From contig PKWC01000255.1 in the NCBI GenBank assembly GCA_003131925.1, positions 3,973 to 39,467 on the forward strand: DNA of 35,495 nucleotides, in the 5' to 3' direction. Both the position numbers and the translations under genes were made by a program. Within the stretch, counting starts at the first letter, position 1, and each line of letters starts with the position of its first letter. The DNA is from Alphaproteobacteria bacterium (GTDB lineage: Bacteria; Pseudomonadota; Alphaproteobacteria; Micropepsales; Micropepsaceae). The notes under the pieces were generated by a model. The model saw nothing but the letters and a program-made list of their open reading frames with translations, did not search any database and was not told the origin of the DNA. This document shows positions 1 to 7,930 of this stretch, in pieces.

Positions 1-187
1 CGAAAGCGGGGACCCAGATGTACGGTACTGCGAGAGAAGTTCGTCACAGATTCTCGTTTGCAGGCGCCCTTCGATCTGCGGCTGCAGCTGATCAAAAGGT
101 GCAAACCGGATTCGAACAAACTATTCGATATCGTTCTTTGAATATACTTCGCAACGCCGTTCATCTGGGTCCCCGCTTTCGCGGGGA
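1..187. repeat. Inverted-repeat hairpin element (REP/REPIN-like)
   Basis: Bases 1-20 are repeated as a perfect inverted copy at 162-181. The right copy is the start of a tight hairpin: arm 170-176, loop 177-180, arm 181-187, which on the minus strand reads as a GAAA tetraloop closed by C-G. The left copy touches the window edge, so its own hairpin probably continues outside. Two inverted hairpin units about 140 bp apart in intergenic DNA resemble REP pairs or REPINs. GC-rich 'CCCCGC..GCGGGG' palindromes of this type are common in alphaproteobacterial genomes. No gene is seen between the arms, nor in 188-292. The element lies just over 100 bp beyond the stop of the bkd operon, so it could also help end its transcript. 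Confidence 0.6.
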
Positions 188-292
188 TGACACGCTTTTG
201 GGCGGGAGAAGGCGTTAGCTCGGCGCCTATGCGCTTGCGCGGGCCATGACGATAAAGATTGGAATCGCTTCTCAACGACCTTTTCATCGCGC

Positions 293-1627
293 TCAGTCCA
301 TGAACAACGTGGCGGGATGCTCGAGCAGCGCTTTGAGTTTCTGGATGAATTCCGCCGCGTCGTAACCGTCGACGACGCGATGGTCGAACGATGAAGACAG
401 GTTCATCATCTTGCGCACGACGATCTGTCCCTCGCGAACAACCGGGCGCTCGACGATCGCATTCGGCCCGATGATGGCGACTTCCGGACGATTGATGACC
501 GGGGTGGTGACGACGCCGCCCAGCGCGCCGAGACTGGTGATAGTGATCGTCGATCCGGTCAACTCCTCGCGAGACGCTTTGCCGTCGCGCGTGAGTTGCG
601 CCAGCCGTGCCACTTCCGCGGCCGCCTGCCAGATATCGAGCGCTTCGGCATGGCGCACGACCGGCACGATCAACCCGTTCGCGGTCTGGGTCGCGATGCC
701 GATATGCACGCCGGCATGACGATGAACAATTCCGGCCTCGTCGTCGAAGCGCGCATTGATCTGCGGCCAGAACGGAAGCACGCGCACCAGTCCCCGCATC
801 AGGAACGGCAACAGCGAAAGTTTGGGCTGCCCTTCCGCCCGCGTTCGATTCAGATACGCGCGCAGATTCTCCAATTCCGTCATGTCGATTTCCTCGACAT
901 AGGCAAAATGGGGAATGTGCCGCTTCGATTCCTGCATCTTCTCCGCGATCTTGCGGCGGAGCCCGATCACCTTGATCTCTTCGACGCCTTCGCGCTGGGC
1001 ATATCCGCCACGCACATTCGCAATGCGCCCCCCCGAGGCGAGGAACGCATCGAGATCGGCGTGCTCGATGCGGCCGGCTGGTCCGGTGCCGGGCACAAAG
1101 GGCAGGGAGATCCCCATCTCCTCCGCGCGCTGGCGAACCGCGGGTGAGGCGAGCGGTTTTGTTCCGGGTGCGCGCGTTGCGAAGGCTGCCGCAGGCGCGG
1201 GCGCCGATTTTGCGGCCCGTTTCCCCTCCGGCCCCTCGCGCCCGGAGATCTTTGCGGCGCTCGCCCGCTCATTGTGTTCGCGCGCGCCCGCCACATCGCG
1301 AGCGGCCTTTTCCTTCTCGACCCCTTTCTCCGGTTGGGCGGGGGAAGACTTTGCAGCGATTGCAGTTGCCTCGGCATTGCCGGCGCCTTCGACGTCCAGC
1401 TCCACGAGGGGCGCACCGACCGTCGCCATTTCGCCCGGCGCACCGTGCAGGGACACGACGACACCCGTCACCGGCGAGGTCATCTCGACCGTCGCCTTGT
1501 CGGTCATGACGTCGACGAGCTGCTGGTCTTCCTCGATGCGGTCTCCGACCGCGATATGCCAGGCCACGATCTCGGCCTCGACCGTTCCTTCGCCGACATC
1601 CGGCAGCTTGAACACGTAGCGTCCCAT
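293..1627 (-). CDS. bkdB: Branched-chain 2-oxoacid dehydrogenase E2 (dihydrolipoamide acyltransferase)
   Basis: This is the acyl-transferring core of the branched-chain 2-oxoacid dehydrogenase complex, which moves the acyl group from E1 through its lipoyl arm to CoA in valine, leucine and isoleucine breakdown. At 444 residues it has the full family layout. The N-terminal lipoyl domain has its lipoylated Lys44 in DKATVE. A Lys/Ala/Pro/Glu-rich flexible linker covers about 80-155. A peripheral subunit-binding domain follows at about 160-200 (ASPAVRQRAEEMG). The C-terminal catalytic domain carries the HRVVDG motif with His416 and Asp420. The ATG lies one base after the stop of bkdA2, so the two are translationally coupled. 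The neighbouring E1 genes make a BCKDH E2 much more likely than a pyruvate or oxoglutarate E2. Confidence 0.95.
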   Translation of the reverse strand: MGRYVFKLPDVGEGTVEAEIVAWHIAVGDRIEEDQQLVDVMTDKATVEMTSPVTGVVVSLHGAPGEMATVGAPLVELDVEGAGNAEATAIAAKSSPAQPEKGVEKEKAARDVAGAREHNERASAAKISGREGPEGKRAAKSAPAPAAAFATRAPGTKPLASPAVRQRAEEMGISLPFVPGTGPAGRIEHADLDAFLASGGRIANVRGGYAQREGVEEIKVIGLRRKIAEKMQESKRHIPHFAYVEEIDMTELENLRAYLNRTRAEGQPKLSLLPFLMRGLVRVLPFWPQINARFDDEAGIVHRHAGVHIGIATQTANGLIVPVVRHAEALDIWQAAAEVARLAQLTRDGKASREELTGSTITITSLGALGGVVTTPVINRPEVAIIGPNAIVERPVVREGQIVVRKMMNLSSSFDHRVVDGYDAAEFIQKLKALLEHPATLFMD

Positions 1628-1628
1628 C

Positions 1629-2642
1629 TCAGCCCCCCATCGCGCGGCGCATCGCTTCGATCAATCGCGCAGGCCCCGGAAAGTATTGCCATTCGAACGC
1701 ATGAGGATAGGGCGTGTCCCAGCCCGTCACGCGCTCGATCGGCGCCTCGAGATGATAGAAGCAGTTTTCCTGCACGAGAGCGGAAAGCTCGGCGCCGAAG
1801 CCGGCGGTGCGCGTGGCCTCATGCACAATCACGCAGCGTCCCGTCTTCTCGACCGATTGCACGATCGTCTCCACGTCGAGCGGCACGAGCGTTCGCAGGT
1901 CGATCACTTCCGCGTCGATGCCGCTCTCGTTTGCGGCGGCAAGCCCGACATGCACCATCGTTCCATAGGCAAGTAGCGTGAGATCGCTTCCTTTGCGCAG
2001 GATCGCGGCGTTGCCGAGCGGCACTTTGTAGTAATCCTCGGGAACTTCACTCGCCGGATGCTTGGACCAGGGCGACACGGGACGGTCGTGATGGCCATCG
2101 AAGGGCCCGTTATAGATTCGTTTTGGTTCCAGAAAGATCACCGGATCGTCGTCCTCGATGGAACTGATCAGGAGCCCTTTCGCATCGTAGGGTGTCGACG
2201 GGATCACCGTTTTCAATCCTGCCACATGGGCGAACAATGCTTCCGGGCTCTGACTGTGAGTCTGGCCGCCGAAAATCCCGCCGCCGTAAGGTGTGCGAAT
2301 GGTGATCGGCGCGGTGAAATCGCCTGCGGACCTGTAGCGCAGGCGCGCTGCTTCGGAGACGATCTGATCGAATGCCGGATAGATATAGTCGGCGAACTGT
2401 ATCTCGACGATAGGGCGCAGTCCGTAAGCGCCCATCCCGATCGCCGCGGCGACGATTCCGCCTTCGCCGATCGGGGTGTCAAAACAGCGTGTGAGCCCGT
2501 ATTTTTTCTGCAGACCGTCCGTCGCGCGGAACACGCCGCCGAAATAGCCGACATCCTCGCCGAAGACGAGAACGTCGGGATCGCGCCCCATCATCACGTC
2601 CATCGCCGAGTTGAGCGCCTGGATCATGTTCATCGTCGCCAT
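1629..2642 (-). CDS. bkdA2: Branched-chain 2-oxoacid dehydrogenase E1 beta subunit
   Basis: This is the beta subunit of the thiamine-diphosphate E1 enzyme that decarboxylates branched-chain 2-oxoacids. The protein is 337 residues when started at the ATG at 2642, two bases after the stop of bkdA1. The reading frame stays open further upstream, but that part overlaps bkdA1 and shows no homology. Family marks include VFGEDVGYFGGVF near residue 30, the cofactor-activating glutamate region IGEGGIV (Glu60) and GGQTHSQSPEALFAHV near residue 125. The C-terminal transketolase-like domain starts near 215 (GSDLTLLAYGTMV). It pairs with the E1 alpha product as an alpha2beta2 tetramer. Confidence 0.95.
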   Translation of the reverse strand: MATMNMIQALNSAMDVMMGRDPDVLVFGEDVGYFGGVFRATDGLQKKYGLTRCFDTPIGEGGIVAAAIGMGAYGLRPIVEIQFADYIYPAFDQIVSEAARLRYRSAGDFTAPITIRTPYGGGIFGGQTHSQSPEALFAHVAGLKTVIPSTPYDAKGLLISSIEDDDPVIFLEPKRIYNGPFDGHHDRPVSPWSKHPASEVPEDYYKVPLGNAAILRKGSDLTLLAYGTMVHVGLAAANESGIDAEVIDLRTLVPLDVETIVQSVEKTGRCVIVHEATRTAGFGAELSALVQENCFYHLEAPIERVTGWDTPYPHAFEWQYFPGPARLIEAMRRAMGG

Positions 2643-2644
2643 GC

Positions 2645-3877
2645 TCAGACTCCGAGCTGCTGGCGCTGGCGGCGCAAATGCGCCGGCACGTCCTTGTAGA
2701 CATCTTCGAACATCGTCTTGACGCTGACCACCGAGTCTGCGCCCAGCGTGCCGAAACTTTCGGCCTCGCGGTTTGCGGCGCGCACCGTTTCCGCCGCTTC
2801 CTTCTCGGCTTTCACGTGGTCGTCGTCGCTCCACTCGCGGTTCGCGATCAGATGCGCCTTGAGCCGCGCAAGCGGATCGCCGAGCGGCCAGTATTTTGCC
2901 TCATCCGCAGGCCGATACCGCGAGGGATCGTCGCTCGTGGAATGGCCTTCGGCGCGATAGGTGTAAAGCTCGATCACTGTCGCGCCGAGATTGGCGCGCG
3001 CGCGCTCGACCGCCCATTGGGTTGCGGCATAGACGGCGAGGAAATCATTGCCATCAACGCGAAGACCGGGCAGCCCGTACCCGATCGCGCGCGCCGCAAA
3101 CGTCGTCTGCTCGCCGCCCGCGATGCCCTCGAAACTCGATATCGCCCATTGATTGTTGACGATGTTGAGAATGACGGGCGCGCGGTAGACGGCGGCGAAG
3201 GTGAGCGCCGAATGGAAATCGCCTTCCGCCGTCGCCCCTTCGCCGATCCACGCCGCGGCGATGCGGTCGTCGCCCTTGTAGGCTGACGCCATTGCCCAGC
3301 CCACCGCCTGGCTGAACTGCGTGCCCAGATTTCCGGAGATCGAGAAGAAGCCATATTCCCGGCTCGAATACATGATCGGCAGCTGGCGGCCCTTCAACGG
3401 ATCGCGGACATTCGAATAAACCTGGCACATCATGTCGACGAGCGGATAGCCGCGCGCCAGCAGGATGCCCTGCTGGCGGTAGCTCGGGAAACACATGTCG
3501 TTGCGGTCGAGCGCCATGATTTGGGCGATCGCGATCGCCTCCTCGCCAGTACATTTCATGTAGAACGATGTCTTGCCCTGGCGCTGGGCGCGGAACATGC
3601 GGTCGTCGTAGGCCCGCGTAAGCACCATGAGCTTGAGGCCCCCGCGCAGGCTCTCCGGGTCGAGACGCGGGTTCCAGGGGCCGATCGCCCGGCCGTCCGG
3701 ATCCAGCACGCGAATCAATGTGGTTGCGAGGTCGGCGATCTCCTGCGCCGCAACACCGGAATCGGGCCGCCTCGCTGCGCCTGCCTCCGCGATCCGCATC
3801 CCGCCGAATTCGGGCTTATCGCCCGGACGTGCCGGTGGCACGGGAATGTGCAGGGAGAGCTTCTGTCTGTTGGTCAT
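2645..3877 (-). CDS. bkdA1: Branched-chain 2-oxoacid dehydrogenase E1 alpha subunit
   Basis: First gene of the bkd operon, encoding the ThDP-binding alpha subunit. The protein is 410 residues, the usual length of Pseudomonas-type BkdA1. A TTG codon directly precedes the ATG at 3877. I chose the ATG because GAGG lies five bases upstream of it. The thiamine diphosphate motif runs from GEGATAEGDF (about 212) to VNNQWAIS (about 240). The loop HSTSDDPSRYR near 312-322 matches the phosphorylation-loop region of the mitochondrial enzyme. The N-terminal extension with LHIPVPPARPG is typical of the bacterial BkdA1 branch. The 218 bases upstream, to the GST stop, should hold the operon promoter. I see no adjacent bkdR/Lrp-type regulator and no lpd (E3) gene. 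Confidence 0.95.
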   Translation of the reverse strand: MTNRQKLSLHIPVPPARPGDKPEFGGMRIAEAGAARRPDSGVAAQEIADLATTLIRVLDPDGRAIGPWNPRLDPESLRGGLKLMVLTRAYDDRMFRAQRQGKTSFYMKCTGEEAIAIAQIMALDRNDMCFPSYRQQGILLARGYPLVDMMCQVYSNVRDPLKGRQLPIMYSSREYGFFSISGNLGTQFSQAVGWAMASAYKGDDRIAAAWIGEGATAEGDFHSALTFAAVYRAPVILNIVNNQWAISSFEGIAGGEQTTFAARAIGYGLPGLRVDGNDFLAVYAATQWAVERARANLGATVIELYTYRAEGHSTSDDPSRYRPADEAKYWPLGDPLARLKAHLIANREWSDDDHVKAEKEAAETVRAANREAESFGTLGADSVVSVKTMFEDVYKDVPAHLRRQRQQLGV

Positions 3878-4095
3878 CAAAGCCTCGGGAAGGTCCCGCC
3901 GCGGAGAAAAGCGAGTATAGCAGCGGCGCGCAGATATCGCTGCGTATCACGCGGCGTCAAGCAGGGTGCCTGTCTTCGCAGCCGCGGAATCAGCGGGCGA
4001 ACGGCGCAGCCAGCCGCACACCAGCGTTCCATGTCGGCCTCATCGACCGGCAGCAGGCAGGATGGGTGCACCGTAACAGTGACGGTTCGCCGCGC

Positions 4096-4710
4096 TCACG
4101 ATGGGGCTGAAGCAGGTTTCGCGTCGCGTTGCATCATTCTCTGAAAGGCAGGCCGGGACGTGATGCGGCCGGTATATGCCTTGAGCACCGGCGTCTCGGC
4201 GACCAGCTTCGCCATCATCATGAAATTGAGGCCGCCGCCCAGGAGAATATCGAGAGCCGAGAATTCGTCGCCGAGGAAATAGTTGCGCGACGACAGATGC
4301 GCGTTCAATACTTCTTCGACCTCCTGCGCCGGCGCCCATCCCATCGCGCCGTAGACGTGCTTGATATCAAAGCGCCGGCAGATCAGGGCCGGCTCCATCA
4401 CGCCCGGACGATAGGCAAGCCAGGAGAGATATTCGCCGCGTTTGGGCTCACCCGCGGCGGGACCCATTCTTTGTTTCCGGTACTTGTCGGTGAGATAAAG
4501 TGCAATCGCGCTGCTTTCGAAGACGACGTCGTCCCCGTCCGTCAGCGCGGGCACTTTGCCGTGCGGATGCGGATTGACCGGGTCGCGGGCGCCGCTGCCG
4601 TCCGCGCGGCGAAAATCCACGATTCTGGTTGCGTAAGGAACGCCGAGCTCCTCGAGCAACCAGACGATGCTTGCCGAACGGGTCATCGGCGAGTGGTAGA
4701 GTGTGATCAT
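4096..4710 (-). CDS. Glutathione S-transferase family protein
   Basis: A 204-residue protein with the two-domain GST layout. The N-terminal thioredoxin-like domain starts at ITLYHSPMTRS and contains the glutathione-binding segments GKVPALTDGDD and ESSAIALYL. The helical C-terminal domain contains FLGDEFSALDILLG, the N-capping-box region of GSTs. It probably joins glutathione to electrophiles in the cytoplasm, but the substrate cannot be told. The start at 4710 follows an AGGA ribosome-binding site. A longer in-frame start at 4746 would overlap the VOC gene and is less likely. The gene lies 32 bp downstream of the VOC-protein gene on the same strand, so the two are probably co-transcribed. Confidence 0.9.
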   Translation of the reverse strand: MITLYHSPMTRSASIVWLLEELGVPYATRIVDFRRADGSGARDPVNPHPHGKVPALTDGDDVVFESSAIALYLTDKYRKQRMGPAAGEPKRGEYLSWLAYRPGVMEPALICRRFDIKHVYGAMGWAPAQEVEEVLNAHLSSRNYFLGDEFSALDILLGGGLNFMMMAKLVAETPVLKAYTGRITSRPAFQRMMQRDAKPASAPS

Positions 4711-4742
4711 GAAAGTTCCTGATGTCCCGAGGGAGACGCATC

Positions 4743-5192
4743 TCAACGGCGCTTTTTGCTCTTAGGGGATTTCTTAGCAGGCTTTTTCTTCGCGGCTTTG
4801 CGCGCGGCGGGCTTGTTTGCGGCGCGTTTCTTCGGAGGCTCGGCGGCGCCATGTGTCGGCCGCTTGTGGTGAGGCTGATAGACGCCGAGCGTGCCGCCGC
4901 CCGGTAGGGTAATCTCCGTCACGGTTCCCCAGCTCTGGCGCTGCGGCGTCGAGAAGGGGATGCCGTGCTTAGTCATATCGGCCGTGAAGCGCGCGATGTC
5001 GTCGCACATCAGATAGAGCTGGTGCACGCTATTGCGGTCGGACCCATGTATCGCCACTTCGGCCGGTGGCACGGCGAAGATGCGAAATCCGCCGCCGGCG
5101 TCCACGGATGAGAGTTTCAGAACGTCCGAGAAAAATGTCTTGTCCGCTGAGTCGTTGGTGCTCTGAAGCATGATGTGTGCGCCGATGATCAT
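4743..5192 (-). CDS. VOC (glyoxalase-like) protein with histone-H1-like Lys/Ala/Pro tail
   Basis: The first 110 residues form one vicinal-oxygen-chelate unit. It has an opening IIGAHIMLQST strand, a PPAEVAIHGSD segment, LYLMCDDIARF and LPGGGTLGVYQPHH. This is the common small 'extradiol dioxygenase/glyoxalase-like' family of unknown substrate. From about residue 110 the protein changes to a tail of mostly Lys, Ala, Arg and Pro (about 121-149), resembling the C-terminal tail of bacterial histone-H1-like proteins. Such a tail should bind nucleic acid or another polyanion. The start at 5192 fits the family N-terminus, and the open frame further upstream is not conserved-looking. It is followed by the GST gene after 32 bp. 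The enzyme call is at family level only. Confidence 0.8.
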   Translation of the reverse strand: MIIGAHIMLQSTNDSADKTFFSDVLKLSSVDAGGGFRIFAVPPAEVAIHGSDRNSVHQLYLMCDDIARFTADMTKHGIPFSTPQRQSWGTVTEITLPGGGTLGVYQPHHKRPTHGAAEPPKKRAANKPAARKAAKKKPAKKSPKSKKRR

Positions 5193-5254
5193 GGAACCGT
5201 CCCCTGTGCTGCACCCCGATGCTGCCACAAATCCTGCGACGGCGCATCGGTCCT

Positions 5255-5620
5255 TTACCGGCAGTCTGCGATCTCGAAATAGACTGGATGATGGCTGCGG
5301 CAGCCGGGATTGAACAGCGCCCCACAGGCCGGGCATGCATTCGCGCATTCGAGGGACTGACGGACCGTCAATACCGCTCCACAAACACCGCACAGCACCG
5401 CGCGCTCGTTCCATTCGCTGCGTGGCCAAGTCTCGATCGCGTGGCCGGCCAAAGCGTCGTGACAATCCTTGCAGGCGTAATAGATGCCGCAACACTTCAT
5501 CTTGACGGCGACCACATCCCGCCGCGAGCGGTAGTGGGTGCAGCGCGTCTGCGCATCGACACCGCGGCCGCGAACGGAAGGATGCACCCCTTCCGCAGTC
5601 TCAGTAGCCTCGCTCGACAC
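5255..5620 (-). CDS. CHY zinc-finger protein
   Basis: A 121-residue cytoplasmic protein with the Cys/His pattern of the CHY zinc-finger family. It shows C27-x-H29-Y30, C43/C44, C50-xx-C53-H54, H60, C77-xx-C80, C92, C96-xx-C99, C107 and H110/H111, enough ligands for about three zinc ions. The initial CTHY gives the family its name. The bacterial function is unknown. The likely start is GTG at 5620, with GAGGG five bases upstream. This start overlaps the last 20 bases of the DUF2807 gene, so translation of the two may be coupled. A second GTG at 5587 is possible, and the motifs would be unaffected. Confidence 0.8.
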   Translation of the reverse strand: MSSEATETAEGVHPSVRGRGVDAQTRCTHYRSRRDVVAVKMKCCGIYYACKDCHDALAGHAIETWPRSEWNERAVLCGVCGAVLTVRQSLECANACPACGALFNPGCRSHHPVYFEIADCR

Positions 5621-6182
5621 TGCCGCCGCCCTCTACCGCTTCCGTGAGCTTGGGGGCGCCCCAATACCTGATCTTGCCACCGCCGTTGATGGCCGCTGTC
5701 AATTCGCGCTGCGCATTCACAAGAATGCGCCCGCCGCCATCGACCGCTGCCGTCGCTCCTTCGCTGCTCATCGCACGCACATCGATCGTACCACCGCCAT
5801 CCACGGCCAAAGTGAGTTGGTGCCTGGACGGGAAATCGCCACCGCTCTCGATTCGCCCGCCGCCGGACACGGCGAGAGTATCGATGCCTGGAGTGGTTAT
5901 TTCGACCTCGAGCTCATAATTGTGCGGGCAATCATTGTTGCAGGCTTCTATTCGAAGCTTGTGCGGCTGGCTGCTCTCCACGATGAAGCGCGTGAACCGG
6001 GTGCTCCCCTTGAGCAGCCGGACCTGCTGGGCGCTTCCGTGCCTGAGCGTCACATGCCCGCCGCCTTCCAGTTCGATCGCGTTGAATGCGGGCGTGGGAA
6101 CAATCGTCTGCGCGGCGACCGGCAGCGCGACCAGGCACGCGGCAAGAGAGACAAGCAACGCCCGTGATCGATCGGTTTCCAT
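5601..6182 (-). CDS. Exported GIN-domain (DUF2807) protein
   Basis: A 193-residue protein with a signal peptide: residues 1-24, hydrophobic LLVSLAACLVALPVAA, with cleavage after VAA. The mature part looks like the putative auto-transporter adhesin head (GIN, DUF2807) fold. It has a strand region with FNAIELEGGGHVTL, followed by a regular series of turns, SGGGRIESGG, DGGGTIDV, DGGGRILV, NGGGKIRY and EGGGSVERG. The spacing of roughly 20 residues fits one rung of a right-handed beta-helix per repeat. A Cys pair (CNNDC) lies near residue 83. It probably resides in the periplasm or on the cell surface, with no known ligand. The start at 6182 is chosen because it begins the signal peptide. Confidence 0.8.
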   Translation of the reverse strand: METDRSRALLVSLAACLVALPVAAQTIVPTPAFNAIELEGGGHVTLRHGSAQQVRLLKGSTRFTRFIVESSQPHKLRIEACNNDCPHNYELEVEITTPGIDTLAVSGGGRIESGGDFPSRHQLTLAVDGGGTIDVRAMSSEGATAAVDGGGRILVNAQRELTAAINGGGKIRYWGAPKLTEAVEGGGSVERGY

Positions 6183-6369
6183 GATGGGACCCTCCCTGTA
6201 TTGGATCCCCCTCACCATAGCGCCGGCGCGCTAGTTTGATCGCATGCCGAATCCGGCACCCTCCCATGAAATCAAGGCCAAATCACGCCGTCAGGCCGAG
6301 GGTGAAATGCAGGCCCCATGCCGAGCCCGTCGAGCGTTGCTTCAACACACTCGGCATGAGGCGGATGGT

Positions 6370-7356
6370 CTACGGCGTCGCGTAATCGAGCTTGATGCCG
6401 AGGACGTTTCCGTTCCTGTTTCGCGCCCCCGTGTCGAGTGCCGGATCGGCGAAGAGCGTCCTGCCATTGCTGTAACTGTCGTAGTCATAGGTTGCGGCGA
6501 GCACCACAGCATTCGGTACGAGATGATAGTTCAGCGCGAAGCGCAGTGACGTTTCATCGCCCGGCTCGGTGACGCGGGCAACGCCATTGGCGACGTTGAC
6601 CGAGTTCACGTTGGAACTGAAGGTGTGATCGATTCCCGCGTTCACCGAGAACAGATCCGCAAGGCGGGTCTGCGTCGCAAGAGAGAGTTCGCTGTTGTTG
6701 TAGCTCCCGTCCTCCAGAGTGTCTCCATCGGCGAGATTGAGGTGGTTGCTGGTGCCGAAGAAGTTTTCCGTGAACGCGCCCCGAATTGTGAAGCTCCGGG
6801 TTTCGTAGCCGACCGCCGCACCTGCGGCGCCCGATTGGCCGCCGCGCGCCACGGTTCCATCTTCCACTGCGGATGCCGTCTGCGCATTGATCAAGTCTGG
6901 CGTATAGGACCCAAAGAGGTCGAAGCTGACGGGCCAAGCGTTCTGGCCGAGCGCGCGCCAGGTCGCGCCGAATGTCGGATCGCTGAAGCCGGAGCTGTCG
7001 AAACTCGTTACTCGCCCGTCTGCACCGTCCCCTTCGCGAAAGGTGCGCGGGACATATTGCACGGAGCCGTTTACACTCAGATCGTCCGTGATGCCGTAGG
7101 CGAGAGTCTGCCCGATCACGTTCGAGTTGATATGGAAAGACGAAATCTGGTCGCCAGCCGCATTGACTCCGCTGCCATTGATCCAGCCATGCGAGTAGGC
7201 AGTACTACCCTCAATCTGCCCGGCAAGCGGCAGATAATTCGGGTCGGACAGGATGCGGCTCGTATCGGGTGTCAGATCCAGCGCCTGCGCATGGGCCTGA
7301 AGGGGAATACAAAGCAGTGCGGCTCCGGCCGCAAATCTCGCCAATCGGTCAGTCAC
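6370..7356 (-). CDS. Putative outer-membrane beta-barrel protein
   Basis: A 328-residue exported protein. The start is GTG at 7356, with AGGAGT eight bases upstream. It gives a clean signal peptide (RLARFAAGAALLCIPLQAHA) cleaved after residue 23. The frame remains open upstream to 7512, but that part lacks signal-peptide or other character. The mature chain is rich in Gly, Asn, Ser and aromatics, with alternating strands such as YGITDDLSVNGSVQYVPR, FSDPTFGATWRAL, FDLFGSYTPDL and FALNYHLVPNAVVLAATYDY. This pattern fits a transmembrane barrel of perhaps 12-14 strands. I cannot assign a substrate. It resembles the loosely defined 'transporter/MetA-like' outer-membrane proteins. The gene stands alone, about 190 bp upstream of DUF2807. 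Confidence 0.65.
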   Translation of the reverse strand: MTDRLARFAAGAALLCIPLQAHAQALDLTPDTSRILSDPNYLPLAGQIEGSTAYSHGWINGSGVNAAGDQISSFHINSNVIGQTLAYGITDDLSVNGSVQYVPRTFREGDGADGRVTSFDSSGFSDPTFGATWRALGQNAWPVSFDLFGSYTPDLINAQTASAVEDGTVARGGQSGAAGAAVGYETRSFTIRGAFTENFFGTSNHLNLADGDTLEDGSYNNSELSLATQTRLADLFSVNAGIDHTFSSNVNSVNVANGVARVTEPGDETSLRFALNYHLVPNAVVLAATYDYDSYSNGRTLFADPALDTGARNRNGNVLGIKLDYATP

Positions 7357-7563
7357 GGCAACGGACTCCTTTTGCAAATGGGCAACAGCCCGGCTTTCCC
7401 CCCGTTGCTCGATATCGCGCGACACCGCGCGCACGAATGATCTGGATTTCGAAAGACTTCCCCTCCTTCGACTCCCCGCTGGGTTACATGGATAAAGGTT
7501 GAATGGCGTCACCTGAACGGCAGATGAATGAACAAACTTGTGAGACGTGGCCTGACATCGCGC

Positions 7564-7594
7564 AAAAAAAAGGCCGCGGGATTTCCGCGGCCTT
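7564..7594 (-). terminator. Rho-independent terminator of the Tyr/Asp-rich protein gene
   Basis: A perfect 10-bp stem (arms 7570-7579 and 7585-7594) with a five-base loop is followed, on the minus strand, by a run of seven T (7564-7570 read in reverse, partly shared with the stem foot). It lies 19 bases beyond the stop codon of the gene at 7613. This is the clearest intrinsic terminator in the window. It should insulate the outer-membrane protein gene from its upstream neighbour. Confidence 0.9.
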
Positions 7595-7612
7595 GTCGAC
7601 TCCGGCTACGTG

Positions 7613-7930
7613 TCAGCCGGGAAAATCGTCGTCATAGTCGTGGTCGTAGTCGTTGTAGTAGGTGTAACCCGGGGCCACATAGGTGTCCGGATAGGAGTAG
7701 TCGTAGGTGCGCGTATAGCCGTAAGGCAGCGCACGGTCATAGTCGTGCCGCTCGAAATACCCGATGCGGAAACAGTCGCCTCCGAAGTCGTTGCATCGCA
7801 GTCGCACGCAATCGTCGCCTGTACAGCGCGTCTTGATCGTGTCCGCCAATGCGGAACTGCTCGCCGCGCCGGCCACTCCCAATCCCAACAACGCCGCGAT
7901 TGCCGTGATCTTCAACGCATTTGCTAACAT
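7613..7930 (-). CDS. Small secreted Tyr/Asp-rich protein
   Basis: A 105-residue protein with a signal peptide (LKITAIAALLGLGVAGAASSSALA, cleavage near residue 30). The mature part has a short segment with four cysteines (CTGDDC, then CNDFGGDC) that could form two disulfides. A C-terminal half dominated by Tyr, Asp and Pro follows, with repeated YDY/YDR/DYD units, and the chain ends DDDFPG. The ATG at 7930 follows a GGAGA ribosome-binding site, and the gene ends with a strong terminator, so it is a real single-gene transcript. I do not recognise the family. The acidic tyrosine-rich tail suggests a surface, matrix or metal-binding role, but this is a guess. Confidence 0.7.
   Translation of the reverse strand: MLANALKITAIAALLGLGVAGAASSSALADTIKTRCTGDDCVRLRCNDFGGDCFRIGYFERHDYDRALPYGYTRTYDYSYPDTYVAPGYTYYNDYDHDYDDDFPG

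Noticed and set aside
3878..4095. Small minus-strand open frame (64 codons) ahead of bkdA1
   Set aside because: It overlaps the bkdA1 start, has no good ribosome-binding site and no recognisable feature. It is more likely the bkd promoter region.
6317..6358. Nine-base inverted repeat (6317-6325 and 6350-6358) downstream of the outer-membrane protein gene
   Set aside because: The loop is 24 bases long and no T run follows on the minus strand, so a terminator call is not supported.
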